A model generated the notes under the pieces. The model was not told the DNA's origin. It made no database searches and saw only the letters and a list, made by a program, of their open reading frames with translations. DNA of 64,000 nucleotides, from assembly GCF_014212055.1 (NCBI RefSeq), contig NZ_JACJVO010000007.1:1-64000 (forward strand), read 5' to 3'. The number at the start of each line of letters is the position of its first letter. Position 1 is the stretch's first letter. Made by a program: the position numbers and the translations under genes. The DNA is from Cohnella zeiphila (GTDB lineage: Bacteria; Bacillota; Bacilli; Paenibacillales; Paenibacillaceae). This document shows positions 34,500 to 43,055 of this stretch, one piece after another.

Positions 34500-34537
34500 T
34501 TAAGAAATTCTCATCTTCTTTTCATCTAGCTTTAAGA
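34500..34537 (+). promoter_or_regulatory. 11-bp-spaced repeats upstream of the NlpC/P60 gene
   Basis: TCATCT occurs at 34511-34516 and 34522-34527 (11 bp apart), flanked by TTAAGA at 34500-34505 and 34532-34537. The periodicity fits a response-regulator site. A TATAGT -10 candidate lies further downstream near 34598-34603, with no strong -35. Confidence 0.35.
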
Positions 34538-34633
34538 TTAGCGGCGCGGCAAGCGTTTTCTTCTAATAGGAAATTATTATCTATTTTAAACGTGATATAG
34601 TAGTTTTACATCATAGATTCCAGGAGGGACCGC

Positions 34634-35119
34634 ATGAAACTCAACACCAAGCTCTTCAAAATTGTAGCCGCCGCTTCGATCGCTTTCACCGTCTTGTTCG
34701 GAGGCATTGCGGAATTCACGCCAGCCCACGCAAGCGCCGCGACCGTTTCGGCCTCCAGCAAAGCCAGCAAAATCATCGCTAAAGCTAAAACCTATATGGG
34801 GCGCCCCTATAAATTCGGAGCGAAGACCGGCAACACCTCTTCGTTCGACTGTTCTTCGTTTACCCAATATTTGTACAGGCTGTACGGAGTTTCGCTGCCT
34901 CGCACTTCTAAAGCTCAATCCAAAGCGGGACGTTATGTATCCAAGTCCAATCTGAAGCCGGGAGATCTTGTATTCTTCTATTCTCCGGTCCACCACGTCG
35001 CCATTTATATCGGCAACGGCAAGATCATTCATACGTACGGCAAGCCGGGCGTCACGATCAGCAGCATCAATTCGGGCTGGTGGAAGACTCACTACGCGAC
35101 GGCAAGACGGGTTCTGTAA
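34634..35119 (+). CDS. secreted NlpC/P60 peptidoglycan endopeptidase
   Basis: A 161-residue exported protein: signal peptide about 1-36 ending in AHASA, then a single NlpC/P60 (C40) domain. The catalytic Cys is in SSFDCSSFTQYLY, His in VHHVAIYIGNG and a third polar residue in KIIHTYGK. There are no LysM or SH3 repeats, so it is the minimal form. It would cleave D-Glu-mDAP linkages in cell-wall stem peptides. ATG 34634 follows AGGAGGGA. Its 3' end is only 6 bp from the convergent gerC-type gene with no clear terminator between. Confidence 0.92.
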   Translation: MKLNTKLFKIVAAASIAFTVLFGGIAEFTPAHASAATVSASSKASKIIAKAKTYMGRPYKFGAKTGNTSSFDCSSFTQYLYRLYGVSLPRTSKAQSKAGRYVSKSNLKPGDLVFFYSPVHHVAIYIGNGKIIHTYGKPGVTISSINSGWWKTHYATARRVL

Positions 35120-35125
35120 GCAGCT

Positions 35126-36265
35126 TCAATATAATTTGGACTTCAATTTTCCGGTCGTGATCAAATGGACGGTGACGGAAGCTCGCACAGGCAGCTTCTC
35201 GATCGCCGTCTTTTCTTTTTGCATCCTTTTCCAGTCGGCCAAGCGGAAGCGATACAACGTCTCTTCAAGACCGAACAGATCCGCTCCGCGCGAACGGGCG
35301 ATTTCACGAGTCGTCTCGATTTCGCTGCGGATTTCTTCTGCCGCCAATTTCTCAAGCTCCCGGTTCGAGGCGGAATCGATCAATTCCCGGACCGAAAACT
35401 GAACCGACAAACGCAAATCGAAGGCTCCGCCTCCTTGCCGTATGTACCGAACACGGCCTTTCGCCTTCTGGACGACGGCGGTTCCGATCGTCTGTCCGTC
35501 TCTGCGAATCGGGAACGTATAATCTTTTATCGCGCCTTGAAACCATCTGGCGCCGCTTAGCTCCTCCTCGCTGAATTTGCCGATGTAACGCTTGCCTTCA
35601 ATCACGAATGCACCGTTAAAATAGGGCAGCTTGATCTGGCGCGAAGAGCTCATCCAATGGGGAGTGCCGATGTCCAAATTCGGGATGAACGCAGTTCCGG
35701 TACCCTTCGTGAACGTTCGGACCATTTTCTGCAAATCCCAATGGTTGTGAAAAGCTTTGCTGTATTTATTCGAATTCGGTTGGTAGATATCGGTGTTAAG
35801 CGGCGATTTGCTTACAAGTTCGCTCACCTGGAACAAATCCGGAATTTCGCTTGACGTTCCCATCAGGTTAACCGTATAACGCACGGCACGGCTCCGATTG
35901 AGGCTGTCCAGCACGTCCTGCATGCGGGGCGCGGCCGACTCCGATACGATTAATGTCATTAAATGATCGACATTCGGCTCCATCTGCATCGTGCGAAACA
36001 ATTCGTCGAGCGCCAAGTTCGGCGTCGGACCTTCCGCATGTCCGACGAACGATACCGTTTTCCCATCTGTCCCGTTCTCCTTCTTGGCTGCCGCGGATAC
36101 GTCGACAATGTGAGCGAACGCTTCGAACTGTTTGGAATCGGTTTTGTAATCGATGCCGAGCGCCGTAATGTAATGAAGATCCTGCAGGGTCACCTCGTCC
36201 CAACAAGAAGTCAGAAGCAAGCAGCAAGGCAGAAGCAGCGCGATTCGCAAAAAATTTTTCCGCAT
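35126..36265 (-). CDS. gerC: spore germination lipoprotein, GerC family
   Basis: The C subunit of a germinant receptor. A lipoprotein signal (LLLPCCLLLTSCW) places the mature lipid-modified Cys near residue 21. The Ger(x)C domains follow (ITALGIDYKTDSKQF, LFRTMQMEPNVDHLMTLIVS). 379 residues is typical. Gene follows gerA by 5 nt. The receptor sits in the inner spore membrane and responds to nutrients, here unknown. Confidence 0.93.
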   Translation of the reverse strand: MRKNFLRIALLLPCCLLLTSCWDEVTLQDLHYITALGIDYKTDSKQFEAFAHIVDVSAAAKKENGTDGKTVSFVGHAEGPTPNLALDELFRTMQMEPNVDHLMTLIVSESAAPRMQDVLDSLNRSRAVRYTVNLMGTSSEIPDLFQVSELVSKSPLNTDIYQPNSNKYSKAFHNHWDLQKMVRTFTKGTGTAFIPNLDIGTPHWMSSSRQIKLPYFNGAFVIEGKRYIGKFSEEELSGARWFQGAIKDYTFPIRRDGQTIGTAVVQKAKGRVRYIRQGGGAFDLRLSVQFSVRELIDSASNRELEKLAAEEIRSEIETTREIARSRGADLFGLEETLYRFRLADWKRMQKEKTAIEKLPVRASVTVHLITTGKLKSKLY

Positions 36266-36270
36266 ATTCG

Positions 36271-37686
36271 CTACCTTTTCCTTCTATTGGCGTTCTTGAC
36301 GGGACCGTACGGCTTGCCGGCCAGCCGCGTGGGCAGTTTGAAGAAAGTGGATGGAAGTTTTCGGAAAGAGATCGGCGCGATCGGGAACAAGTATGGTTCT
36401 CCGAACGAGCGCAAGGAGACGAGATACATCAGAAGGGCCAAGAGGCTGACGAAGAAGCCGAACATGCCGAACGTCATGCTAAGGAACAGGACGAACAGGC
36501 GAGCCAGCGTCACCGCTCCCGACAAGGAGACGTTGACCAGCGTAAACGAACAGACGGAAGTGAGCGCGGACACGACCAGCATGGTCGGCGACGCCATCCC
36601 CGCGCGGATGGCGGCGTCTCCCACGATGATCCCTCCGACCACGGCGACCGTCTGACCGACGGCCTTCGGCAGCCGGACTCCCGCTTCGCGAAACACTTCG
36701 AACATCGCCAGCATGAGCAGCATCTCGATCGTCGTGGACATCGGGAGGCCGATCCGGGACATGATGATGGTGGACAGCAGCGGGAACGGAAGCTGATCGA
36801 TGTTGTAGGCGGAGAGCGCGACCCAGAAGCCCGGCAGAAAAAGCGTCGTGAACAGGGCGACGATCCGGATGATCTTCTCCAGCGAAGCGTAATAATATGG
36901 AGTGTAGTTGTCCTCCGGAGAACGAAGAAGGCTGAGCAGATTGATCGGCGCGAGATACACGAGCGGAACGCCGTCCATCATAAACAGGATCGATCCGTTC
37001 AGCAGCGCGAACGTCGCGGAATCGGGCCGTCCCGCGTAATCGATCTGCGGGAACAGGCTGATCGATACGTCCGACAGCATCTCCTCGATCTCTGCCGCTC
37101 CGTTTAACGCCCGCACATGCACGTTGCGAATTCGTTTCCGCCCTTCTTCCACCCAACGCGGCTTTGCCATTCCTTCCAGGTAGAGCATGGCCACGTCGGT
37201 CCGCGTCTCGGTTCCGACCGTGAACTTCTCGATTTTGAGATCGGCCGTCTTCACTCTCTTGCGGATGAGCGCGAGATTGACCGCCAGCTCTTCCACGAAG
37301 CCGTCCTTCGGCCCTTTGACCGAGATTTCGGTGCTGGACTCTTCCGGCTGCCGGCCGGGAAGCTTGGCGATGGAATAGGCGAGCACGTCCTCTTTGCGGA
37401 ACACCAGCAGGCTCCCCGAGAATAGCAGGACGAATATCTTGCTTCGGTTCTCCGCATCGTCCGCGGGAAGCGCCTCGAACGGGAACAAGTCGGCGACAGG
37501 TTCGCCTGCCGCCATTGCCCGTCTCATTCGCGGAATGATCGACTCCTTCAGCAGCCTGTCGTCGATAAGCTGGTCCGCATAAGCGATCGCGATCTCTTCG
37601 CCGTTGGACTCGCGGAGGCGATGCACGATGACGTCGTTGCAATTCCTCATGTCGGCATCGAACCACTCATGCCCGCTCTGGGACAT
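36271..37686 (-). CDS. gerA: spore germination receptor A subunit
   Basis: A 471-residue GerA-family protein: a large soluble N-terminal domain (about 1-230), then four or five membrane helices (LFTTLFLPGFWVALSAYN; VGGIIVGDAAIRAGMAS; LFLSMTFGMFGFFVSLLAL). The GHEWFDADMRN start has AGGAGG 8 nt upstream. It overlaps the end of gerB by 20 bp, so the order in the operon is B-A-C, not the common A-B-C. Confidence 0.93.
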   Translation of the reverse strand: MSQSGHEWFDADMRNCNDVIVHRLRESNGEEIAIAYADQLIDDRLLKESIIPRMRRAMAAGEPVADLFPFEALPADDAENRSKIFVLLFSGSLLVFRKEDVLAYSIAKLPGRQPEESSTEISVKGPKDGFVEELAVNLALIRKRVKTADLKIEKFTVGTETRTDVAMLYLEGMAKPRWVEEGRKRIRNVHVRALNGAAEIEEMLSDVSISLFPQIDYAGRPDSATFALLNGSILFMMDGVPLVYLAPINLLSLLRSPEDNYTPYYYASLEKIIRIVALFTTLFLPGFWVALSAYNIDQLPFPLLSTIIMSRIGLPMSTTIEMLLMLAMFEVFREAGVRLPKAVGQTVAVVGGIIVGDAAIRAGMASPTMLVVSALTSVCSFTLVNVSLSGAVTLARLFVLFLSMTFGMFGFFVSLLALLMYLVSLRSFGEPYLFPIAPISFRKLPSTFFKLPTRLAGKPYGPVKNANRRKR

Positions 37687-38776
37687 CCCCTTCGCCTCCT
37701 TTGTCCGTCGCGTGGATCATCGACAATAGGAACAAAAACAGGAACAAAGCCAAAAAAGCATACATAGATACAGGCAAATAGCGCGAGAAAAAATAAAACT
37801 CCGCCGCGTCGCCGAACGGATAAACGGACGTAAAGATCGCCATGATGCCAATCGCGGCGCCGATGACGGCCCTTTTTTTCCGGCTGCGGATCCCCGTCAA
37901 ATCAAAGATCAAGCATAAGGAAGCCGAGGTTCGAACGAACGAACCGCAAAGCCATTGATAAATCGCGAAAAAATCGACATGCTCGATATACTTCCCGAGC
38001 TGTACGAGCCGCCATTGGGCGAAGGCGGGAAACCGTTGCTCCATCGCTTCGCCCGGGCCGAACTCGCTGATCGCGGCAGCCACCGGACCGAAACACAATA
38101 AGGAAATGAACAGTCCGGTCGCGATCAAATGACGGCGTCGGAACGGACGGTTTACATACCCGGCCAATACCACGAACAGCATCAGCTCGACATAGCCGCC
38201 GCCGACGTAAATCATCCCATGCCCGATCGGGGACCAGCCGTTCTCCAGAATCGGCAACAGCTGTAAGTAATCTTTGCGGGGGATGTTGGCGCTGGCCACG
38301 AAGATACCGAGAGCCGATACCAACGGAAGCAGAAAACAAGACATATAAACGATGATGTGAAGCCCCAAGGTGCTCCCCGCAATGCCGAGCGCGACGAAAA
38401 CAAACGAAGTGACGAGCTTCGGGGTCTCCGGCAAGTAGGTGGTGGAACTCCAGTTGACCGTATCGACGCATGTAACGATAATTATCATGAACAGGAGAAC
38501 GACAAGGATGCCGACGACCGCATGCTTGCCGACAGTTCCTGCGCGATGCTTCAGCCAATCGGTGAAAGGCAGGCTGCCGATCGAGCGCATGATCGGGTAC
38601 ATCATGAGCAGCCATAGCGGCTGCAGCGCGGATACGGCCAGAATGGCCAGCCAGGCGTCGCGGCCCGACGATTGCAGAACCAGGGGACCGATGAGAACGT
38701 GATTGAGCAATCCGATCGACAGCAGCATCATCATAATGCACGGAATTCTTCCGAACCGGACCCAGGGAACGTTCAT
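37667..38776 (-). CDS. gerB: spore germination permease-like B subunit
   Basis: A 369-residue GerB (APC-superfamily) protein with about ten membrane helices, thought to bind the germinant. The IMMLLSIGLLNHVLIGPLV and GGGYVELMLFVVLAGYV segments are typical. ATG 38776 is used because GGAGG lies 8 nt upstream; a GTG 9 nt earlier is weaker. First gene of the receptor operon. A CATAAAA element about 50 nt upstream resembles a sigma-G -10 but lacks a clear -35. Confidence 0.93.
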   Translation of the reverse strand: MNVPWVRFGRIPCIMMMLLSIGLLNHVLIGPLVLQSSGRDAWLAILAVSALQPLWLLMMYPIMRSIGSLPFTDWLKHRAGTVGKHAVVGILVVLLFMIIIVTCVDTVNWSSTTYLPETPKLVTSFVFVALGIAGSTLGLHIIVYMSCFLLPLVSALGIFVASANIPRKDYLQLLPILENGWSPIGHGMIYVGGGYVELMLFVVLAGYVNRPFRRRHLIATGLFISLLCFGPVAAAISEFGPGEAMEQRFPAFAQWRLVQLGKYIEHVDFFAIYQWLCGSFVRTSASLCLIFDLTGIRSRKKRAVIGAAIGIMAIFTSVYPFGDAAEFYFFSRYLPVSMYAFLALFLFLFLLSMIHATDKGGEGDVPERA

Positions 38777-38836
38777 GGCAGACACCTCCCGCTGTTACGC
38801 TCCCCCTGGAATGGTTATTTTATGCAACCGGCAGTT

Positions 38837-38876
38837 CCAAAAAAAGTCTCCGGCTCGTCCGAGGACGAACAGGAGA
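38837..38876 (-). terminator. terminator of the SRAP gene
   Basis: On the - strand AGTCTCC...TCGTCC pairs with GGACGA...GGAGACT and is followed by seven T residues; it separates the SRAP gene from the germination operon. Confidence 0.85.
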
Positions 38877-38902
38877 CTTCCACGTTGCCAATATGGTTGC
38901 TC

Positions 38903-39577
38903 TCAACGCCGCAGCGGCGCGTAACCCGCGCGGATCGGTTCCGCGCATTCCGGAGCTTCCCGCGTCCGGTCGTTGATGTAGCCGCCGACCGGATACATCT
39001 CCATCTCGTCGGCGGGCAGCTCCCGAACGTGATGGAAGACCGTGCGGTATTCGACGTTCGTCTCGCTGAGCCAAGCGTCGATACCTTCTTCGTCCAGCAT
39101 GGCCGGCATCCGGTCCACATAGCTTTGAGCGACACGGTTCGGCGCGGTCGAGATCATCGTAAACGCGCGAATCTCTTCTCCATCCACGCGCGGCCACCGC
39201 TCGTAGAAGCCGGGAATGCCGAACGTGCGCCGGTCTTTGAACACGAAGCGGATCGGCTGGTGCACCTTGCCTTGGGACAGCCAGCCGTAGAAGCCGCTGC
39301 ACGGAATGACGCACCGCTGTTTGTTGACGATCCGGCGGAAGATCGGCCGGTCCGCGATCGCCCGGCCGTCCGCCAGCACCGCGTCTTTGGACCAATAGGG
39401 CATCAAGCCCCAGCGATGATCGTCAAGAATGCGCTGCTTGCGGTATTCGTAAACGACGGGAACCGATTGCGTCGGCGATATGTTGTATTTCGGCACGTAC
39501 GACGTGACAACTTGTCCGATCCGGAATTGCTCGACGACGTCGGGAAGCCCGGCTGTCAAGGAATAGCGTTCACACAT
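38903..39577 (-). CDS. SRAP (YedK/HMCES-like) protein with altered active site
   Basis: SRAP proteins form a thiazolidine crosslink between Cys2 and abasic sites in single-stranded DNA. ATG 39577 is chosen because it puts Cys at position 2 (MCERYSL) and GGCGGTG lies 7 nt upstream; a longer frame to 39631 would bury it. Length is 224. The substrate loop YNISPTQSVPVV and WGLMPYWSKD are conserved. In YedK/HMCES a Glu follows the GFY/GWF motif and a His precedes DRxP; here these read CSGFYGW and SYVDRMPAM, so both catalytic residues appear replaced (Gly and Val). Own terminator; faces the germination operon. Confidence 0.88.
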   Translation of the reverse strand: MCERYSLTAGLPDVVEQFRIGQVVTSYVPKYNISPTQSVPVVYEYRKQRILDDHRWGLMPYWSKDAVLADGRAIADRPIFRRIVNKQRCVIPCSGFYGWLSQGKVHQPIRFVFKDRRTFGIPGFYERWPRVDGEEIRAFTMISTAPNRVAQSYVDRMPAMLDEEGIDAWLSETNVEYRTVFHHVRELPADEMEMYPVGGYINDRTREAPECAEPIRAGYAPLRR

Positions 39578-39655
39578 GGGAAGCACCGCCTTTGGGCTTG
39601 ATCTCTTCCCAGTATTCGCTTCCGTTGTCATCTTATACTAGCGCTTCCGCGCTTT

Positions 39656-40567
39656 TTACGCCTCCTGCGGGTGTCCGTCCTCCACGAGTTCCACCGCCGC
39701 GGCGTTCGCTTCCACCTGGGCCGCGTCCTTGCAGCCGGGAATGACGCAGCTTACCGCCGGATGCTTCAGGCACCATGCCAGCGCCCATGCCGCCATGTCC
39801 GTGCCTTCCGGCACTTCGCCGCTCCGGATGCGCTCGACTTCGCTCAGCAGCCGGTCCTGTTCGGCCGTATCACGGCGCGAACGGACATCGTTGCTGCCGA
39901 AGCGGTCGCCGGGACGGTACTTTCCGCTCAGAAACCCGCTGGCCAGCGGCACCCTTGCCAGGACGCCCAGATTTTGCGCTTCGCAGGAAGGGAACACTTC
40001 TTCTTCGGGCGCGCGATCGAGCCGGTTGTAAACGACCTGAATCGTCTCCGCGTTCACGGCGGAAGCCCGCGACGTCTGGTACACGTTCCGGTTGGAACCG
40101 ATCGAGATGCCCAGGTGCCGGATTTTGCCCGCTTCCACCTGGCGGTTCAGCGCATCCCACAGCCCGTCCGTGTCGAACGAGGCGTCCGGACCGGAATGGA
40201 ACTGGTAAAGGTCGACGTAGTCCGTCTTCAAGGAGCGCAGAGACGCCTCCAGCTGCCGCACCACGTCGTCCGGCCGGTACGAATCGGTCCGTTCGAACGG
40301 ACCGTGGAAGTGATGGCCGAACTTCGTCGCCACGAGCCAGTCCCCGCGATTCCCTTCGATCGCTTCGCCGACGAGAGACTCGGAGAGATGATCCCCGTAG
40401 CATTCCGCCGTATCGATCAGGTTGATGCCGACTTCCCGCGCCTTGTCCAGAATCGCCGCCGCTTCCTTGCGATCGTAAGAGCGGCCCCATTCGCCGCCGA
40501 ACTGCCACGTGCCGACGCCCACGACCGACACTTTAAGGCCGGTCTTGCCCAGCTTCCGGTATTTCAT
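39656..40567 (-). CDS. aldo/keto reductase
   Basis: A 303-residue NADPH-dependent (beta/alpha)8 oxidoreductase of the YajO/YccK-like branch. The catalytic tetrad is visible: D and Y in IDTAECYGDHLSES, K in LVATKFGHHF, H in LYQFHSGPD. Cofactor loop near the C-terminus includes SCVIPGCKDAAQVEAN. Substrate not assignable. ATG 40567 follows AGGCGGAG; 17 nt after the YbjQ gene in the same direction. Confidence 0.9.
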   Translation of the reverse strand: MKYRKLGKTGLKVSVVGVGTWQFGGEWGRSYDRKEAAAILDKAREVGINLIDTAECYGDHLSESLVGEAIEGNRGDWLVATKFGHHFHGPFERTDSYRPDDVVRQLEASLRSLKTDYVDLYQFHSGPDASFDTDGLWDALNRQVEAGKIRHLGISIGSNRNVYQTSRASAVNAETIQVVYNRLDRAPEEEVFPSCEAQNLGVLARVPLASGFLSGKYRPGDRFGSNDVRSRRDTAEQDRLLSEVERIRSGEVPEGTDMAAWALAWCLKHPAVSCVIPGCKDAAQVEANAAAVELVEDGHPQEA

Positions 40568-40584
40568 TACTCCGCCTCCCTGTT

Positions 40585-40902
40585 TTAGGCTTCTACCCGA
40601 ACGGCCGTCCCGCTGACGGCGACCATCAGCATCCCTTCGCGAACCACTTCATAGTCGACGTCTACGCCGACGATCGCGTTCGCATTCATGCGTTCTGCTT
40701 GAGCCACCATCTCGCCGATCGCGATCTCGCGCGCTTCCTTCAGCTTGTTCTCGTAGCTGCCGGACCGTCCGCCGACGACGTCGGTGATGGAAGCCAGGAA
40801 GTCCCGGAAAATGTTCGCGCCCATGATCGTCTCGCCGTTTACAATGCCGTAGTACGCGGTAATGCGGTACCCCTCCACGTTCGGGGTCGTCGTCACCAGC
40901 AT
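40585..40902 (-). CDS. YbjQ/UPF0145 family protein
   Basis: A 105-residue YbjQ-family protein, a pentameric fold once annotated as heavy-metal-binding on structural grounds, with no proven role. Family signature: [33 protein letters not shown], here cited in parts ([17 protein letters not shown]), then [25 protein letters not shown] 40902 has GAGGAGG upstream. Probably cotranscribed with the aldo/keto reductase. Confidence 0.87.
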   Translation of the reverse strand: MLVTTTPNVEGYRITAYYGIVNGETIMGANIFRDFLASITDVVGGRSGSYENKLKEAREIAIGEMVAQAERMNANAIVGVDVDYEVVREGMLMVAVSGTAVRVEA

Positions 40903-40934
40903 GTCGTGTCCTCCTCGAATCGGATGATCGCAAG

Positions 40935-40972
40935 CGCGACGCGCCGGTCCCTTCGCGGGCCGGCGCGTCGCG
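40935..40972. repeat. perfect 13-bp inverted repeat
   Basis: CGCGACGCGCCGG at 40935-40947 is exactly mirrored at 40960-40972 with a 12-nt loop. It sits between the TPR gene and ybjQ, both on the - strand. No T tract follows on the - strand, so it is not a typical intrinsic terminator; it may block readthrough, act as an RNA stabiliser, or bind a dimeric protein. Confidence 0.55.
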
Positions 40973-41039
40973 AACGCCCCCTTATTTTACCATACCGCGG
41001 CGCCAATCACATCCGCCGCCGGACGGTTACATGTCTCCG

Positions 41040-43004
41040 CTACGATAAGTACCGGCTCGTTCCAAGGCCGATCTCGTACTGCTCCAACGCCCGGGCGCGC
41101 ATCTCGTCGTCGAAACCGTCCAGTTCGCCGAGCAGAAGCGAACGGTCGTGCTCCGTCTTCTCGGCTCCGGCATAGAGCAGCCATTGCGCCAGGTCGTCCG
41201 CTGCGCGCGTACGGTCGAACATGCGGTGGTAATAGATCGACGCCCGTTCCAGGTAGAACCGGGGTTCGAACGGATTGCGGCCGATCGCCCGGTCCAGCGA
41301 GAGGATCGCATCGTCATAGCGGCGCATCCGGGAATAGATCGCGGCCAGATTGAAGTGGCCCTGGTCGTCTTCCGGAGCTTTGCGCGCATATTCGAGCGCA
41401 GAGCCGAGCGCCGCATCGTATTCTTCGGTCTTCCAATAAATCAGGCTTCGCATCCAATCCAGCCTCGCGTTCGTCGGCTCCAGTTCCAGCCCCAGGCGGC
41501 AATCGTCCAGCGCATCCCCGAGGCGGCCGCTCTCCAGGCGGCAGTTCGCCCGCCGTTCATACAGCCGCGCATTGCCCGGATCCAAAGCAATCGCCTTGCC
41601 GTATTCCGCTTCCGCCAACTCGCGATTGCCCATCCCCATATACAGCTCCGCCAGCGCGAACGCCGTCTTGCCGTCTCCGTGCAGAGACTCGTCCTCGCGC
41701 AGCGCCGCCTGGACGTCGAGCATCGCTTCTTCGTAGCGTCCGCCCATGAACCGGACATAGCTGCGGCGCATGTAATACTCCGCGCTGCCGTCCAGCTCGA
41801 TGGCGCGCGAATACGCCGTCTCCGCTTCCTCATAACGCTCGCGGTCGATCGCGAGCTCCGCCTGCTGCTTCCAGTTCAGCGGATCGTCCGGCTCCATCCG
41901 CGTCAGTTCCCCGCTCGCCTTTTGCGCTTGCTCATACCAGCCGGCGTCCCGATAGACGTCGATCAGCCAGTAACGCACGACCGTCTGGTCGGGGAAGATG
42001 CGGAGCGCTTCCTTCAGCGCGCCGCTTGCTTCTTCCCACTTCGTCAGCTTCCGGTAAGTCGTGCATAGCTCCATATAGGCGGCCAGCCGCTTCGGGCTCT
42101 TCTCCTTCGTTTCCTTCAGTACCGCCAGCGCCTCCTCGTGGCGGCCCAGCTCGCGCAGAAGGGTTCCTTGACGGAGCATTAGCTCCTCTTCCTCCGGATA
42201 GGCCAGACGGCCGAGCCGAACGGCGTCAAGCGCTTCTTCCGTCCGCCCTGCCCGTTCCAGCAGCTGCGCTTCCTTCAGTCGAAAGCCGGCTTCCGCATCG
42301 ATGACCGCCATCAGCGTCCGGATGGCCGTATCCGAATACCGGGTTCGGTCGCGGAAGACGCCCTCGCCGCCGTCCGGGAGTGCCGACAATCGGCTCTGCT
42401 GCTCCGCGGCGCGTCGAACGGACGCCAGCGCTTCTTCGTCTCGCCCCTCTCCTTCGTAAGCTTCCGCAAGCCGGTACTCGTAGAGCGGGATGGCTTCCTT
42501 TGGCAGAGCGACGGCCTCTTCCAGCGCGCGGGCGGCATCGGCATAGCGCTGCAGCCGCATGTAGATGCAGCCCAGCTCGTAGCGCGAAGAGGCACCCGAA
42601 TCCCGAAGGGTGGCTTCCCTCATATCGGCGGCGGCCCGATCGTCGTCTCCGATGCCGCTGTAGGCAAGCGCGCGGGTGTACCAGTATAAGTACGGACCGG
42701 GATCGAGCCGAATCGCTTTCGTAAGCGCCTCGACCGCTTCCCGCTCCCTTCCGATCTCGCGATAGATCATCCCCAGCCGGACATACACGTCCGGCTCCGC
42801 CAGCTGTCCGGACGCATCCGCCAGCAGTCCGGCCGCCCGCTTCGAATCGCCGCACTCATACAGCAGACGGGCGTACTCCGCTTTGTCGGCGGCGCTTAAA
42901 TTCCGCTCGCCGGCCCAGTCGTACCATCGCAGCGCTCTCTCCGTTTCCCCCCGTTTTCGCGCTCTAGACGCGCAGTAACGGGCCCATGCGGTCCGAATGC
43001 TCAT
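41040..43004 (-). CDS. large TPR-repeat protein
   Basis: A 654-residue protein made almost wholly of tetratricopeptide repeats, at least 14 by eye (for example EAVEALTKAIRLDPGPYLYW, EEAETAYSRAIELDGSAEYY, LAEAEYGKAIALDPGNARLY, DAILSLDRAIGRNPFEPRFY). No enzyme domain, signal peptide or membrane helix is seen, so it is a cytoplasmic scaffold or adaptor. ATG 43004 has GGAGGGG about 5 nt upstream; a TTG 15 nt earlier overlaps that site. Probably follows the 174-residue gene at 43580, with a strong GC hairpin between them (43029-43053). Confidence 0.88.
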   Translation of the reverse strand: MSIRTAWARYCASRARKRGETERALRWYDWAGERNLSAADKAEYARLLYECGDSKRAAGLLADASGQLAEPDVYVRLGMIYREIGREREAVEALTKAIRLDPGPYLYWYTRALAYSGIGDDDRAAADMREATLRDSGASSRYELGCIYMRLQRYADAARALEEAVALPKEAIPLYEYRLAEAYEGEGRDEEALASVRRAAEQQSRLSALPDGGEGVFRDRTRYSDTAIRTLMAVIDAEAGFRLKEAQLLERAGRTEEALDAVRLGRLAYPEEEELMLRQGTLLRELGRHEEALAVLKETKEKSPKRLAAYMELCTTYRKLTKWEEASGALKEALRIFPDQTVVRYWLIDVYRDAGWYEQAQKASGELTRMEPDDPLNWKQQAELAIDRERYEEAETAYSRAIELDGSAEYYMRRSYVRFMGGRYEEAMLDVQAALREDESLHGDGKTAFALAELYMGMGNRELAEAEYGKAIALDPGNARLYERRANCRLESGRLGDALDDCRLGLELEPTNARLDWMRSLIYWKTEEYDAALGSALEYARKAPEDDQGHFNLAAIYSRMRRYDDAILSLDRAIGRNPFEPRFYLERASIYYHRMFDRTRAADDLAQWLLYAGAEKTEHDRSLLLGELDGFDDEMRARALEQYEIGLGTSRYLS

Positions 43005-43055
43005 TCGATCCCCTCCCAAATGCGCGGAAAGCTGCCGGGGACCCCGGCAGCTTCC

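Noticed and set aside
38777-38836. sigma-G promoter for the germination operon
   Set aside because: A CATAAAA -10-like element is present but no matching -35 at 17-19 bp; not listed as a feature.
40935-40972. intrinsic terminator
   Set aside because: Stem is perfect but no T tract follows on the transcribed strand.
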